In this document: positions 1 through 8,133 of the stretch, one piece after another
How positions within the stretch are numbered: the first letter of the stretch is position 1
Layout: each line of letters opens with the position of its first letter
Assembly (NCBI GenBank): GCA_903883965.1
Contig: CAISCU010000035.1
Coordinates: 28,792-92,791 of the forward strand
Source of the DNA: an uncultured Bacteroidota bacterium
GTDB lineage: Bacteria > Bacteroidota > Bacteroidia > UKL13-3
DNA: 64,000 bases
Direction: 5' to 3'
Program-made: the position numbers and the translations under genes
Notes under the pieces: model-generated
The model's input: the letters and a program-made list of their open reading frames with translations, nothing else
The model's database searches: none
Told to the model about the DNA's origin: nothing

Positions 1-2
1 TC

Positions 3-509
3 AAAGCCTCAGGATTAACTCAGTTAGATCAATTTGCCGATTCTGTAACAGTGAATTTATGGGAAGCTACTAGCCCTGCCCAATTGGTAAACGCTACACC
101 TGTTTTAATAGACACCTTGGGTTACGGTATTACTGAAATACCTGCAACATTAATCGGGAAAAATTGCTATTGGGAGATAAAGCACCGAAATTCAATTGCT
201 ACCTGGTCGGCTGAACCTATTTGGATGAATGAAGCTTGTAACGCTTATGATTTTACCTATGGCGATTACCTTGCTTTTGGCAATAACCAAGCAGACTTTG
301 GTGATGGGAGTTTTTTAATTTACGCAGGAGACGTGAACCAAGACGGATTTGTAGATGGCAATGATTTTATTGAAGTTGACAATGACAATGCCTTGTTTTA
401 TTCTGGCTACAAAGCTTCTGATGTCAATGGAGATGGCTTTGTAGATGGCAATGATTTTATCTTATTGGACAACAATAGTTCACTATTTATAGGCAGTTTA
501 CAGCCTTAA
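3..509 (+). CDS. C-terminal end of a secreted protein with duplicated Asp-rich (dockerin-like) loops; 5' end outside window
   Basis: The reading frame is open from base 3, so only about the last 168 residues are visible and the true start lies to the left. The last 60 residues carry two near-identical units, GDVNQDGFVDGNDF and SDVNGDGFVDGNDF, about 34 residues apart. Each has the DxNxDGxxDxxD spacing of a calcium-binding dockerin or EF-hand-like loop. The chain ends soon after, in IGSLQP. Paired modules of this sort close many very large secreted Bacteroidota proteins; that it is an anchoring or export module is inference. No T9SS type A sorting domain follows. The 63-base spacer before the next gene has no terminator. 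Confidence 0.8.
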   Translation, partial: KASGLTQLDQFADSVTVNLWEATSPAQLVNATPVLIDTLGYGITEIPATLIGKNCYWEIKHRNSIATWSAEPIWMNEACNAYDFTYGDYLAFGNNQADFGDGSFLIYAGDVNQDGFVDGNDFIEVDNDNALFYSGYKASDVNGDGFVDGNDFILLDNNSSLFIGSLQP

Positions 510-572
510 TCAACCTAATTTGGCAGGAATGATTACTTTGTCTTAAATTGCAAGCTTAAACAGCAAGAAACT

Positions 573-1547
573 ATGGAAGGTGTTATTTCAAAATTTGAGG
601 GCATGCGCGTTTTGGTAATCGGTGATGTGATGATTGATGCTTATTTAATGGGCCAAGTTGACCGCATTTCTCCAGAAGCACCTGTTCCTGTTGTAGCTGT
701 AAAATCAAAAGAAAACCGATTGGGTGGTGCGGCAAATGTGGCCATGAACTTAGTGGCTTTAGGCGCTAAACCAATTTTATGTTCTGTAATTGGTGAAGAC
801 CAAGAAGGACGTGACTTACTTGCAATTCTAGAAAATGAAAAAATCGGAACTGAGGGCATCATTTGTTCAAAAGAAAGAATTACAACAGTTAAAACCAGGG
901 TCATTGCACAACAACACCAAATGCTCAGAATAGACCAAGAAATGTCTAACCCTATAAGCGAATATGATAGCTTTTTATTGGCTAAAAGAATCACAACAGA
1001 TTTGTTACCTGCATGCGATGTCATCATATTCGAAGACTATGACAAAGGTGTTATTTCAGCAACTTTGATTAAACAAATTGTAGCTGAAGCACACAAAAGA
1101 AATATTAAAATTGCTGTAGACCCTAAAAAAAGAAACTTCAACGACTACCTAGGTGTTGATTTATTCAAACCCAATTTAAAAGAGTTAAAAGAGGGTTACC
1201 AAATGGACTTAGATCCTTCTGATAAAACCGAATTTGAAAAAGGTATTTTAGCCTTTATGCACAGCAAAGAAATTAAAAACATCATGGTTACGCTAAGTGA
1301 AAGGGGTGTTATGATCAGTGATGGAAAAAAGTTCGATTACATCCCAGCACATATTCGTAAAATTGCTGATGTAAGTGGAGCTGGAGATACTGTAATTAGT
1401 GTTGCAGCGCTTTGTCTTGCTCTAGAATTACCCAACAATCAAATTGCCGGGTTAGCTAATTTAGCTGGTGGATTGGTTTGTGAAGAAGTGGGAGTAGTTC
1501 CCATAAACAAAAAAAGGCTGATTCAAGAATCAGCCCTCATTCAGTAA
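573..1547 (+). CDS. rfaE1: D-glycero-beta-D-manno-heptose-7-phosphate kinase (RfaE domain I, PfkB family)
   Basis: Predicted to phosphorylate heptose 7-phosphate at C1 on the way to ADP-heptose for the lipopolysaccharide core. The ribokinase/PfkB fold is clear: an N-terminal GDVMIDAY strand, the substrate-site GGAANVA near residue 51, and the C-terminal DVSGAGDTV signature near residue 268 with the catalytic Asp. At 324 residues it is only the kinase half; bifunctional HldE proteins add a nucleotidyltransferase domain, so the adenylyltransferase must be encoded elsewhere. ATG 573 gives the normal N terminus. A possible -7 box TTACTTTG lies at 533-540. The last codons contain the terminator of the convergent dcd gene. 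Confidence 0.88.
   Translation: MEGVISKFEGMRVLVIGDVMIDAYLMGQVDRISPEAPVPVVAVKSKENRLGGAANVAMNLVALGAKPILCSVIGEDQEGRDLLAILENEKIGTEGIICSKERITTVKTRVIAQQHQMLRIDQEMSNPISEYDSFLLAKRITTDLLPACDVIIFEDYDKGVISATLIKQIVAEAHKRNIKIAVDPKKRNFNDYLGVDLFKPNLKELKEGYQMDLDPSDKTEFEKGILAFMHSKEIKNIMVTLSERGVMISDGKKFDYIPAHIRKIADVSGAGDTVISVAALCLALELPNNQIAGLANLAGGLVCEEVGVVPINKKRLIQESALIQ
1509..1535 (-). terminator. Intrinsic terminator of dcd, lying inside the 3' coding end of rfaE1
   Basis: Read on the minus strand, the inverted repeat GGCTGATT/AATCAGCC (1516-1523 with 1528-1535, four-base loop) is followed at once by seven T residues (1515-1509). It lies 22 bases past the dcd stop codon and entirely within the last dozen codons of rfaE1. 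Confidence 0.65.
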
Positions 1548-1557
1548 ATTTTATACT

Positions 1558-2094
1558 TTAAAATTTATTCTTCCACATCATACTTTCAACTGGTTTCACA
1601 CCTCTTGAATTGTATTTGGCATTTTGCTTGGTATTGTACATGGTTTCAATATCACCTTCAACTACAAAATAGATCAATTGTCCAATTGGCATGCCCGCAT
1701 AAATTCTTACCGGTTGAGCGCAACTAATTTCAAGTGTCCAGGTATTGCAAAAACCCACATCCCCTTTTCCGGCAGTTGCATGAATGTCTATTCCTAACCT
1801 TCCGGTACTTGATTTCCCTTCCAGAAAAGGTACATGTTTATGCGTTTCGGTGTATTCTGCTGTTACACCCAAATACAAAGTATTGGGTTGCAATACAAAT
1901 CCCTCTTGTGGTATTTCAAACGTTTCAATTTGGTTGTGAACTCGCGCATCTAAAACCCTGTCTTTATAGGTTGCCAAATAACGACCTAAATGCACATCAT
2001 AGCTATTCGTACCTAAACATTCTTTTTTAAATGGTTCGATTAAAATGCTGCCAGAGGCTATCTCTTCTAGTATTCTTTTATCGGAAAGTATCAT
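1558..2094 (-). CDS. dcd: dCTP deaminase
   Basis: Deaminates dCTP to dUTP, which after dUTPase feeds dTMP synthesis. The 178-residue protein has the family core: EGKSSTGRLGIDIHATAGKG at about residues 92-111, then GDVGFCNTWTLE with the expected catalytic Glu near residue 122, and the C-terminal lid QNAKYNSRG. The N terminus MILSDKRILEEI is typical and fixes the start. It is the usual size for the monofunctional enzyme; a bifunctional deaminase/dUTPase cannot be excluded by eye. It is divergent from the gene at 2168, and a TTAATTTG box (2109-2116) lies 14 bases upstream of the start. Confidence 0.92.
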   Translation of the reverse strand: MILSDKRILEEIASGSILIEPFKKECLGTNSYDVHLGRYLATYKDRVLDARVHNQIETFEIPQEGFVLQPNTLYLGVTAEYTETHKHVPFLEGKSSTGRLGIDIHATAGKGDVGFCNTWTLEISCAQPVRIYAGMPIGQLIYFVVEGDIETMYNTKQNAKYNSRGVKPVESMMWKNKF

Positions 2095-2108
2095 GTTTCT
2101 TTTTTTAG

Positions 2109-2148
2109 CAAATTAAAGTTTACGATTCATAAAAATCTAATTAATTTG
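2109..2148. promoter_or_regulatory. Divergent -7 boxes between dcd and the 2168 gene
   Basis: The sequence TTAATTTG occurs twice in this 73-base spacer. The minus-strand copy at 2109-2116 faces dcd; the plus-strand copy at 2141-2148 faces the gene starting at 2168. Both differ by one base from the Bacteroidota -7 consensus TAnnTTTG. I see no clear TTG -33 element for either. Confidence 0.35.
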
Positions 2149-2167
2149 GCATTTTTAAAAGAAAAAC

Positions 2168-2713
2168 ATGAATAACCAAATAGAATTAGGAATAGGAAGT
2201 CGAATCAAACACAACGAATATGGAGATGGTGTCATTACCAATGTTAAAAGTACTCATTATAAAATAGTATTTATTCAAGAAGGGCCAAAAGAAATAGCAA
2301 AAGATAGTTTACAGATTGAGGTAATTGAAGCAGTTGATAGCCCAGAAGATATGATTAGCAGTGCCGAAATGGAACGTACTTTAATAGGTATTTTAAAACG
2401 TTGGACCGACATTCCAGAACAGGTAAGTTTACACGGGAAATGGACTGGTGGTAAACTCATCCTTCAACCAGGAGATACAAACTTGAGCGAAAAAGAAATT
2501 CCAATCGATACCTTTTTTCATAAAATAATCATGTTAAGAGATAGGCTGAGAGTGATGGAACAAAGAATCAATTCAAACGAGAAACTCAATGACGAAGACA
2601 AAATAAACCTACAACAATATTTGACTAAAATTTATGGTTCTTTGACAACATTCAATGTGTTGTTCAAATACCAGCATGATTATTTTATTGGAGAGAAAAG
2701 TAAAGAAGATTAA
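2168..2713 (+). CDS. Conserved-looking protein of unknown function with an SH3/Tudor-like N-terminal segment
   Basis: I do not recognise a named family. The 181-residue soluble protein has no signal peptide or membrane segment. Residues 8-48 (IGSRIKHNEYGDGVITNV, then alternating strands) look like the small beta-barrel with a YGxGxI turn found at the C terminus of UvrD-type helicases and in other nucleic-acid proteins. After an acidic linker come two probable helices rich in charged residues (about 118-150). A role on nucleic acid would fit the barrel but is inference. It ends in a four-base convergent overlap with the WD40 gene. Confidence 0.7.
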   Translation: MNNQIELGIGSRIKHNEYGDGVITNVKSTHYKIVFIQEGPKEIAKDSLQIEVIEAVDSPEDMISSAEMERTLIGILKRWTDIPEQVSLHGKWTGGKLILQPGDTNLSEKEIPIDTFFHKIIMLRDRLRVMEQRINSNEKLNDEDKINLQQYLTKIYGSLTTFNVLFKYQHDYFIGEKSKED

Positions 2714-3618
2714 TTGAGTTCATCTTCATTGATATCCCACAAATAAATACTCCTGTCATCGCTGCCTGAAATAAATTGGGTAGCTGACAACCAACAAATT
2801 TTATTTACCGAATGCTTGTGTGCTTTGAGCTTGGTTTGATCTATTACTTTGAGCAGTTGAGCTGTTTCTGGATTCCAAATTTTAATTGACTTGTCCATAC
2901 TTGCCGATGCCAATAATTTTGAACCCGGATTAAATGCCAAACTGTTGATATGAGAAAGATGGGCAGGAATGTTTTCTATGGCTTGGTGATTTTGCCAAAA
3001 TCTTAAGTAAGCATCGCGTCCTCCACTTACCAAAGCACCTGTATTTTGATTTACAGCCAATGCAAACACTGATTGTGTATGCCCTACGAGTTCTTGTTTG
3101 AGTTCGGGTTTATTAGTTCCAGAAAAAAAACGAATGGTATGATCGCTGTAGCCTACATAAAAATTAGCATTGTTTAATCCAGGAGCAATTACCCTTGCTG
3201 ACATGTTTGAGAATTTGAGCTGAAACTGCTTGTTAAATGTATTCAGTTCCCATGCATTGACAACACCATCCGCACCAGCAGACAACAACTGATTGCCAAA
3301 AAATTTTAAATCAAAAACTGCGCCTTCATGCGCCTTTAATTGAATGACGATTTGATTCCTTACTACATCAAAAATGGCAATATTGCCATTGGCTGTTCCT
3401 ACGGCAATAAGTTGCGAATGGTGGTTCAATTTACAAATGGTATAAATAGGGCTATCTAGCTTAAACAATACCATTCCTGTTTCTGGTTGATTGATGTGCC
3501 ACTTTACCAAATAGCCATCTGCAGCACCAGAAAAAAATTCACCTGCATCAAAGGCAGTACTCAACGCATAAATGGCCCCAATATGTCCTTCAAATGTGCT
3601 CGTATTTTGTACAATCAT
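2710..3618 (-). CDS. Seven-blade WD40 repeat protein
   Basis: A 302-residue protein made almost only of WD40 repeats. Seven units can be counted, each with a GH or equivalent turn and a closing W/F-D/N pair: FEGHIGAIY, LDSPIYTIC, LKAHEGAVFDL, a degenerate fourth, LVGHTQSVFAL, IPAHLSHINSL and LKAHKHSVNKI. Seven is the number needed for one closed propeller, so this is a bare scaffold with no added domain. I choose ATG 3618 (MIVQNTSTFEGH); an in-frame extension to 3744 would overlap the divergent gene at 3670. Its partner is unknown. The stop codon overlaps that of the upstream convergent gene in TTAA. Confidence 0.85.
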   Translation of the reverse strand: MIVQNTSTFEGHIGAIYALSTAFDAGEFFSGAADGYLVKWHINQPETGMVLFKLDSPIYTICKLNHHSQLIAVGTANGNIAIFDVVRNQIVIQLKAHEGAVFDLKFFGNQLLSAGADGVVNAWELNTFNKQFQLKFSNMSARVIAPGLNNANFYVGYSDHTIRFFSGTNKPELKQELVGHTQSVFALAVNQNTGALVSGGRDAYLRFWQNHQAIENIPAHLSHINSLAFNPGSKLLASASMDKSIKIWNPETAQLLKVIDQTKLKAHKHSVNKICWLSATQFISGSDDRSIYLWDINEDELN

Positions 3619-3622
3619 CTTA

Positions 3623-3630
3623 CAAATTAA
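3623..3630 (-). promoter_or_regulatory. -7 box four bases before the WD40 start codon
   Basis: TTAATTTG on the minus strand, separated from ATG 3618 by only TAAG. One mismatch to TAnnTTTG; no clear TTG at the -33 position. If used, the transcript would be leaderless. Confidence 0.3.
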
Positions 3631-3669
3631 TTGGATTAAATAGAAAGATGTAAATTTACCCAAATAAAT

Positions 3670-4305
3670 ATGCCACTCTTCAAACATATCACATTGCCCA
3701 ATGAGAGTCAGATAGGAATTTGGGAAATTACAGAAACCTTGCAAACACTAAGTGAGCAATTGGGCAATAGTATTGAAGAACCCTCAAAAAATAATTTTAA
3801 AAAAGAAGTTCACCAGTTGCAATGGTATGCAAGCAGGTTGCTCCTAAAATACATTTTTGGCCCTGCTAAAATAATCCTTGATAAGGATGAGTTCAATAAA
3901 CCAAGCTTGTTAATAGATGGACAGCATTATGCCATCAGTATTTCACATACCGGAAAATATGCTGCAATTTTTATTGCAAAAAACAAAGACCTTGGCATTG
4001 ACTTAGAAAAAATAGACGATCGTATTCTAATTGTTTCACATAAATTCTTAAACGAACAAGAAATTGAAATATTGAACCATACTACCATAAATAAAACATT
4101 AGCTTGCACAAAAATTTGGTCTGCCAAAGAAACTATGTATAAATTGTACGGCAAGAAGTCGCTCGATTTTAAGAAGAATCTGCTCATCCAAAGTATAGAC
4201 AAGCCCTTAAAAGGGTGTATATTCACCAAAGATTTACATTTTGAACTCGATATAGATTTTATTTTTATTGATGATTTTATCTTAACATATGCAAGTAGAC
4301 AATAG
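3670..4305 (+). CDS. 4'-phosphopantetheinyl transferase (Sfp-type)
   Basis: Transfers the 4'-phosphopantetheine arm of coenzyme A to a Ser of an acyl, peptidyl or aryl carrier protein. The three family motifs are in order: ISISHTGKYAAIF (about 89-101), GIDLEKID (109-116, with the Mg-binding D111 and E113) and KIWSAKETMYKLYG (148-161, with E154 and K158). At 211 residues it is the size of short Sfp/HetI-like enzymes rather than the AcpS type. No carrier protein or synthase is adjacent, so it may serve the fatty-acid ACP or remote clusters. It overlaps the next gene by 17 bases, suggesting co-transcription. Confidence 0.9.
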   Translation: MPLFKHITLPNESQIGIWEITETLQTLSEQLGNSIEEPSKNNFKKEVHQLQWYASRLLLKYIFGPAKIILDKDEFNKPSLLIDGQHYAISISHTGKYAAIFIAKNKDLGIDLEKIDDRILIVSHKFLNEQEIEILNHTTINKTLACTKIWSAKETMYKLYGKKSLDFKKNLLIQSIDKPLKGCIFTKDLHFELDIDFIFIDDFILTYASRQ

Positions 4306-4714
4306 CTTTTTTAAACAAATAGAACATATCGGAATTGCAATTAAAGACCCTGAAAAAAGCATTCCTATTTTCAATTTACTGTTCAATTCAACGCCCTATA
4401 AATCAGAAGCAGTCGTATCAGAACATGTGCTCACACATTTTTACCAATGCGGTCCAAATAAAATTGAGCTCTTAGAACCAACATCTGAAGAAAGCGCCAT
4501 TGCCAAATTCATTGAAAAAAAAGGAGAAGGCATACACCACATTGCTTTTGCAGTTGAAAACATTGAACAAGAAATGACCAGACTCAAACATGCTGGTTTT
4601 CAATTTATCAATGAAATTCCTAAAAAAGGGGCAGACAATAAACTCATTGCATTTCTTCACCCTAAGTCTTGCAATGGGGTTTTGATAGAATTGTGTCAGG
4701 AAATCGCTGAATAA
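4289..4714 (+). CDS. mce: Methylmalonyl-CoA epimerase
   Basis: Interconverts the 2R and 2S forms of methylmalonyl-CoA between propionyl-CoA carboxylase and the B12-dependent mutase. The glyoxalase/VOC fold is visible as two beta-alpha-beta-beta-beta units: HIGIAIKD near residue 13, KIELLEP (58-63), GIHHIAFAVEN (81-91) and VLIELCQE (131-138). H13, the GIHH His and E134 are the expected metal ligands. At 141 residues it has family length. ATG 4289 lies inside the upstream transferase gene; no better start exists. The mutase is not in this window. Confidence 0.9.
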   Translation: MQVDNSFFKQIEHIGIAIKDPEKSIPIFNLLFNSTPYKSEAVVSEHVLTHFYQCGPNKIELLEPTSEESAIAKFIEKKGEGIHHIAFAVENIEQEMTRLKHAGFQFINEIPKKGADNKLIAFLHPKSCNGVLIELCQEIAE

Positions 4715-4734
4715 ATTTCTTCGCAGATTGTATG

Positions 4735-4763
4735 TATCTTTGTGTGCCCGAAAACCATTCGGG
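4735..4763 (+). promoter_or_regulatory. Promoter -7 box and 5'-end hairpin of mfd
   Basis: TATCTTTG (4735-4742) matches TAnnTTTG exactly. Four bases later a hairpin begins, CCCGAA (4747-4752), loop AACCA, TTCGGG (4758-4763), followed by 19 bases to the mfd ATG. Initiation is expected close to the first stem base, so the mRNA would start with a stem-loop. There is no T run, so it is a poor terminator for mce. Confidence 0.45.
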
Positions 4764-4782
4764 CTAAACTTGTTCGTACCAA

Positions 4783-7700
4783 ATGAAAATACAAGAATTA
4801 CTGGCATTATACAGTCAAACATCACAAATACAAACCATACATTCTGAACTCAATACGTCTAAATGCAGAATCCACCTAAACGGTAGCATTGGCTCCGGAA
4901 TTGGAATTATAGCAGGGAGTTTATTCTTAGTCAATCCGCAAACCAATGTATTTGTATTCAATGACGATGACGATGCCATTGATTTTTACTCTGATTTGAG
5001 CAATGTTCTTGAAGGCAAAACCATCTGCTTTTACCCAGGATCTTTTAAAAGAAAATTCCTACCTGGTACTTATGAAGATAGCTTGGTATTAGAAAGAGCA
5101 GAAACTTTAAACCGATTAAAAAACAACAGCAATCAATTAATTGTAACAACAGCCGATGCAATAGCTGAATGGGTAATAGACGAGCAAGAACTCGAGAGTA
5201 ACACTTATGAAATTAAACAAAATACCAATTTAGACATCGATTTTTTTATTGAGTTTCTAAATGAACATGAATTTGACCGTGTTGATTTTGTATATGAACC
5301 CGGAACCTATAGCATTCGAGGAGGAATCATTGATGTGTTTTCATTCAGCAATGAACAACCCTATAGAATTGAATTGAATGAAGAAACCATTGAAAGCATT
5401 CGAGTGTTTAACCCAAACGATCAACTTTCGTTGAAAAAAGTTGACCACTTTTACATTATCCCACATATTCAAAAAACTAAAAACAAGAGCCAAGATTTTT
5501 TTCATTATTTACCCGCACAAACCAATTTGTGGTTTCAAGATATCAACCTCTCAAAAGAACAAGTGAATCTTGGCACTGAAAAGGCCGAAAAATGGTTCAA
5601 TTCAAACCCAGAACACGAACTCAACTTCAACCAAGTATCAGCCATCTGGATGCAGGCAGCAGATTTCTTAAAATCAATCAATCCCTTTCATATCATTGAA
5701 TTTGGCTCACAAAAACACTTTAATCAAGGTGTTTGTAAAGTTGAATTTAAAATGAGTCCACAGCCGGCTTTTCATAAAAATTTCAAATTACTGATTGCCA
5801 ATCTGAATCAAAATTCGGCACTCAACATCAACAATATTATTTTCAGTGAAAGCAGTCGACAAATTGAAAGATTGTACACCATTTTTGAGGATTTAGATGG
5901 GAAAGTTCAATTTGAGCCCATCTACCATGGCATCAGTAATGGCTTTATAGATCATGAATTAAAATTGGCTTGTTATACTGAACGTCTCATATTTGATAGA
6001 ACAAACAGAGGCCGACATAGAGCAAGCTACTCCGGCAATAAAATTCTTTCCTTAAAAGAACTCAAGGAATTGAAACCTGGAGATTACGTTACACACATTG
6101 ATCATGGCATAGGTAAATTTGCTGGACTCGAAAAATTAGAAATCAATGGGCATATTCAAGAAGCAGTTCGATTGGTTTATAAGAACGACGATTTGCTTTA
6201 TGTCAGTATCAATTCTTTGCATAAAATTACCAAATATGTTGGTAAAGAAGGAACAGCTCCCAAAATGAACAAATTGGGTTCAGATGCTTGGGAAAAACTC
6301 AAATCAACTACCAAGAAGAAAGTAAAAGACATCGCCCGAGATTTAATTAAACTGTATGCAAAAAGAAAATCTCAATCTGGCCATGCATTTCAGCCAGACA
6401 ATTTCATGCAAATTGAACTGGAAGCCTCTTTTATGTATGAAGACACCCCCGACCAATTAAAAGCCACCCTAGAGCTTAAAAAGGACATGGAAAGCCCACA
6501 TCCAATGGACAGGTTAATCTGTGGTGATGTTGGTTTCGGCAAAACAGAAGTAGCAATTAGAGCAGCTTTTAAAGCCATATGCGACAGTAAACAAGTAGCA
6601 GTTTTGGTTCCAACTACTATTTTAGCCAATCAACATTACAGAACTTTTAAAGAGAGACTCAAAGATTTTCCATGTACCATTGATTATGTCAATAGATTTA
6701 AAAGTGCTGCCGAAACTAAAAAAGTATTAGAGGCTGTCAAAGCAGGAAAAGTGGATTTGTTAATTGGCACACATAAATTACTCAACAAAGCAGTAGAATT
6801 TAAAGACATCGGGTTGCTAATAATAGACGAAGAACAAAAATTTGGGGTAGCTGCTAAAGAAAAACTTAAAGCACTTAAAACCAATGTCGATACGCTAACG
6901 CTTACAGCTACGCCTATTCCGAGAACCTTGCATTTTTCACTAATGGGCGCAAGAGATTTATCAGTCATTAACACACCGCCACCCAATAGACAACCCGTCA
7001 ATACTGAACTTCACAATTACAATGAAAGCATTATACAAGAAGCCATTTTGCAAGAAGTAGAAAGAGGTGGTCAGGTATTTTTTGTGCACCATAGAGTCAA
7101 AGACATTTATGAAGTGGCCGATACAATAGCTCGCATTTGCCCTGGTGTAAAAGTGGGTGTGGCACATGGACAATTGGAGGGCGAAAAGCTCGAAGATGTC
7201 ATGATTAAATTTATTGAAGGAGAATACGACGTATTGGTGGCTACAACCATTATTGAAGCTGGATTAGACATACCCAATGCCAACACCATCATCATTAATA
7301 ATGCCAATATGTTTGGCTTAAGCGATTTACACCAAATGAGAGGAAGGGTTGGCCGTAGCAATAAAAAGGCTTTCTGTTATTTATTGGTACCAGGTATCAT
7401 TTCACTTACCAATGATGCAAGAAGAAGGTTACAAGCCATTGAGGAATTCAGTGATTTAGGAAGTGGATTCAATGTTGCCATGAGAGACTTAGACATTAGA
7501 GGTGCTGGCAATTTATTGGGAGGCGAACAAAGTGGTTTTATTGCTGAGATTGGATTTGAAATGTACCATAAAATCTTAGACGAAGCCATACATGAATTAA
7601 AAGATGATGAATTTGCAGAACTGTTTCAAAACGAAGACAAATCTTACAAATTAGAAGCGCGTGATTGCAATTTAGAAACAGATTTTGAAGCACTCATTCC

Positions 7701-8133
7701 AGATAAGTACATTCGAAATTCAGCTGAAAGATTAGCTATATATAATCAATTGGCGTTATTAAAAACGGAAGCCAACATTCAAGAATTTAAAGCTGGATTA
7801 ACCGACCGATTTGGCAAATCACCCAAACAGGTTGAAGACCTTTTAGATTTAATTCGGGTAAGGGAACTTGGAAAAAAGATTGGCTTTGAAAGAATGGTTT
7901 TAAAATCAAATAGAATGTCGGCTTACTTTCCGAACGAACAAAACCAAACTTATTTTCAGTCAGACAAATTTGCACAAATCATTCAATATGTACAGAAGCA
8001 TTCTAACAAAATGAATTTAAAACAAAGTGGTTCATTTCTATTGTTACAGATTCAACCCATTCATACCATTCAACAATCGTTACACGAATTAAATTTATTG
8101 TATGTTCAATTGAACCAAACAGCTATTTCCTAA
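4783..8133 (+). CDS. mfd: Transcription-repair coupling factor Mfd
   Basis: Displaces RNA polymerase stalled at DNA damage and recruits UvrA/UvrB. The 1116-residue chain has full domain order: UvrB-like N-terminal domains (to about 370), the CarD-like RNA-polymerase interaction domain beginning SLKELKELKPGDYV near 419, a RecG-type ATPase with Walker A GDVGFGKTE near 580, the DEEQ box in LLIIDEEQKFGV near 680, motif VI RGRVGRSNKKAF, and a C-terminal TRCF domain. Length is close to the family norm of about 1150. uvrB and uvrC are in the same window but not in one operon. Its 3' end overlaps a small convergent lipoprotein gene by 11 bases. Confidence 0.97.
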   Translation: MKIQELLALYSQTSQIQTIHSELNTSKCRIHLNGSIGSGIGIIAGSLFLVNPQTNVFVFNDDDDAIDFYSDLSNVLEGKTICFYPGSFKRKFLPGTYEDSLVLERAETLNRLKNNSNQLIVTTADAIAEWVIDEQELESNTYEIKQNTNLDIDFFIEFLNEHEFDRVDFVYEPGTYSIRGGIIDVFSFSNEQPYRIELNEETIESIRVFNPNDQLSLKKVDHFYIIPHIQKTKNKSQDFFHYLPAQTNLWFQDINLSKEQVNLGTEKAEKWFNSNPEHELNFNQVSAIWMQAADFLKSINPFHIIEFGSQKHFNQGVCKVEFKMSPQPAFHKNFKLLIANLNQNSALNINNIIFSESSRQIERLYTIFEDLDGKVQFEPIYHGISNGFIDHELKLACYTERLIFDRTNRGRHRASYSGNKILSLKELKELKPGDYVTHIDHGIGKFAGLEKLEINGHIQEAVRLVYKNDDLLYVSINSLHKITKYVGKEGTAPKMNKLGSDAWEKLKSTTKKKVKDIARDLIKLYAKRKSQSGHAFQPDNFMQIELEASFMYEDTPDQLKATLELKKDMESPHPMDRLICGDVGFGKTEVAIRAAFKAICDSKQVAVLVPTTILANQHYRTFKERLKDFPCTIDYVNRFKSAAETKKVLEAVKAGKVDLLIGTHKLLNKAVEFKDIGLLIIDEEQKFGVAAKEKLKALKTNVDTLTLTATPIPRTLHFSLMGARDLSVINTPPPNRQPVNTELHNYNESIIQEAILQEVERGGQVFFVHHRVKDIYEVADTIARICPGVKVGVAHGQLEGEKLEDVMIKFIEGEYDVLVATTIIEAGLDIPNANTIIINNANMFGLSDLHQMRGRVGRSNKKAFCYLLVPGIISLTNDARRRLQAIEEFSDLGSGFNVAMRDLDIRGAGNLLGGEQSGFIAEIGFEMYHKILDEAIHELKDDEFAELFQNEDKSYKLEARDCNLETDFEALIPDKYIRNSAERLAIYNQLALLKTEANIQEFKAGLTDRFGKSPKQVEDLLDLIRVRELGKKIGFERMVLKSNRMSAYFPNEQNQTYFQSDKFAQIIQYVQKHSNKMNLKQSGSFLLLQIQPIHTIQQSLHELNLLYVQLNQTAIS

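Noticed and set aside
641..1027. Long antisense open frames such as this one opposite rfaE1 and others opposite gcvP, mfd and the ribosomal genes
   Set aside because: They lie fully opposite genes of certain identity and their translations show no domain, signal peptide or sensible composition.
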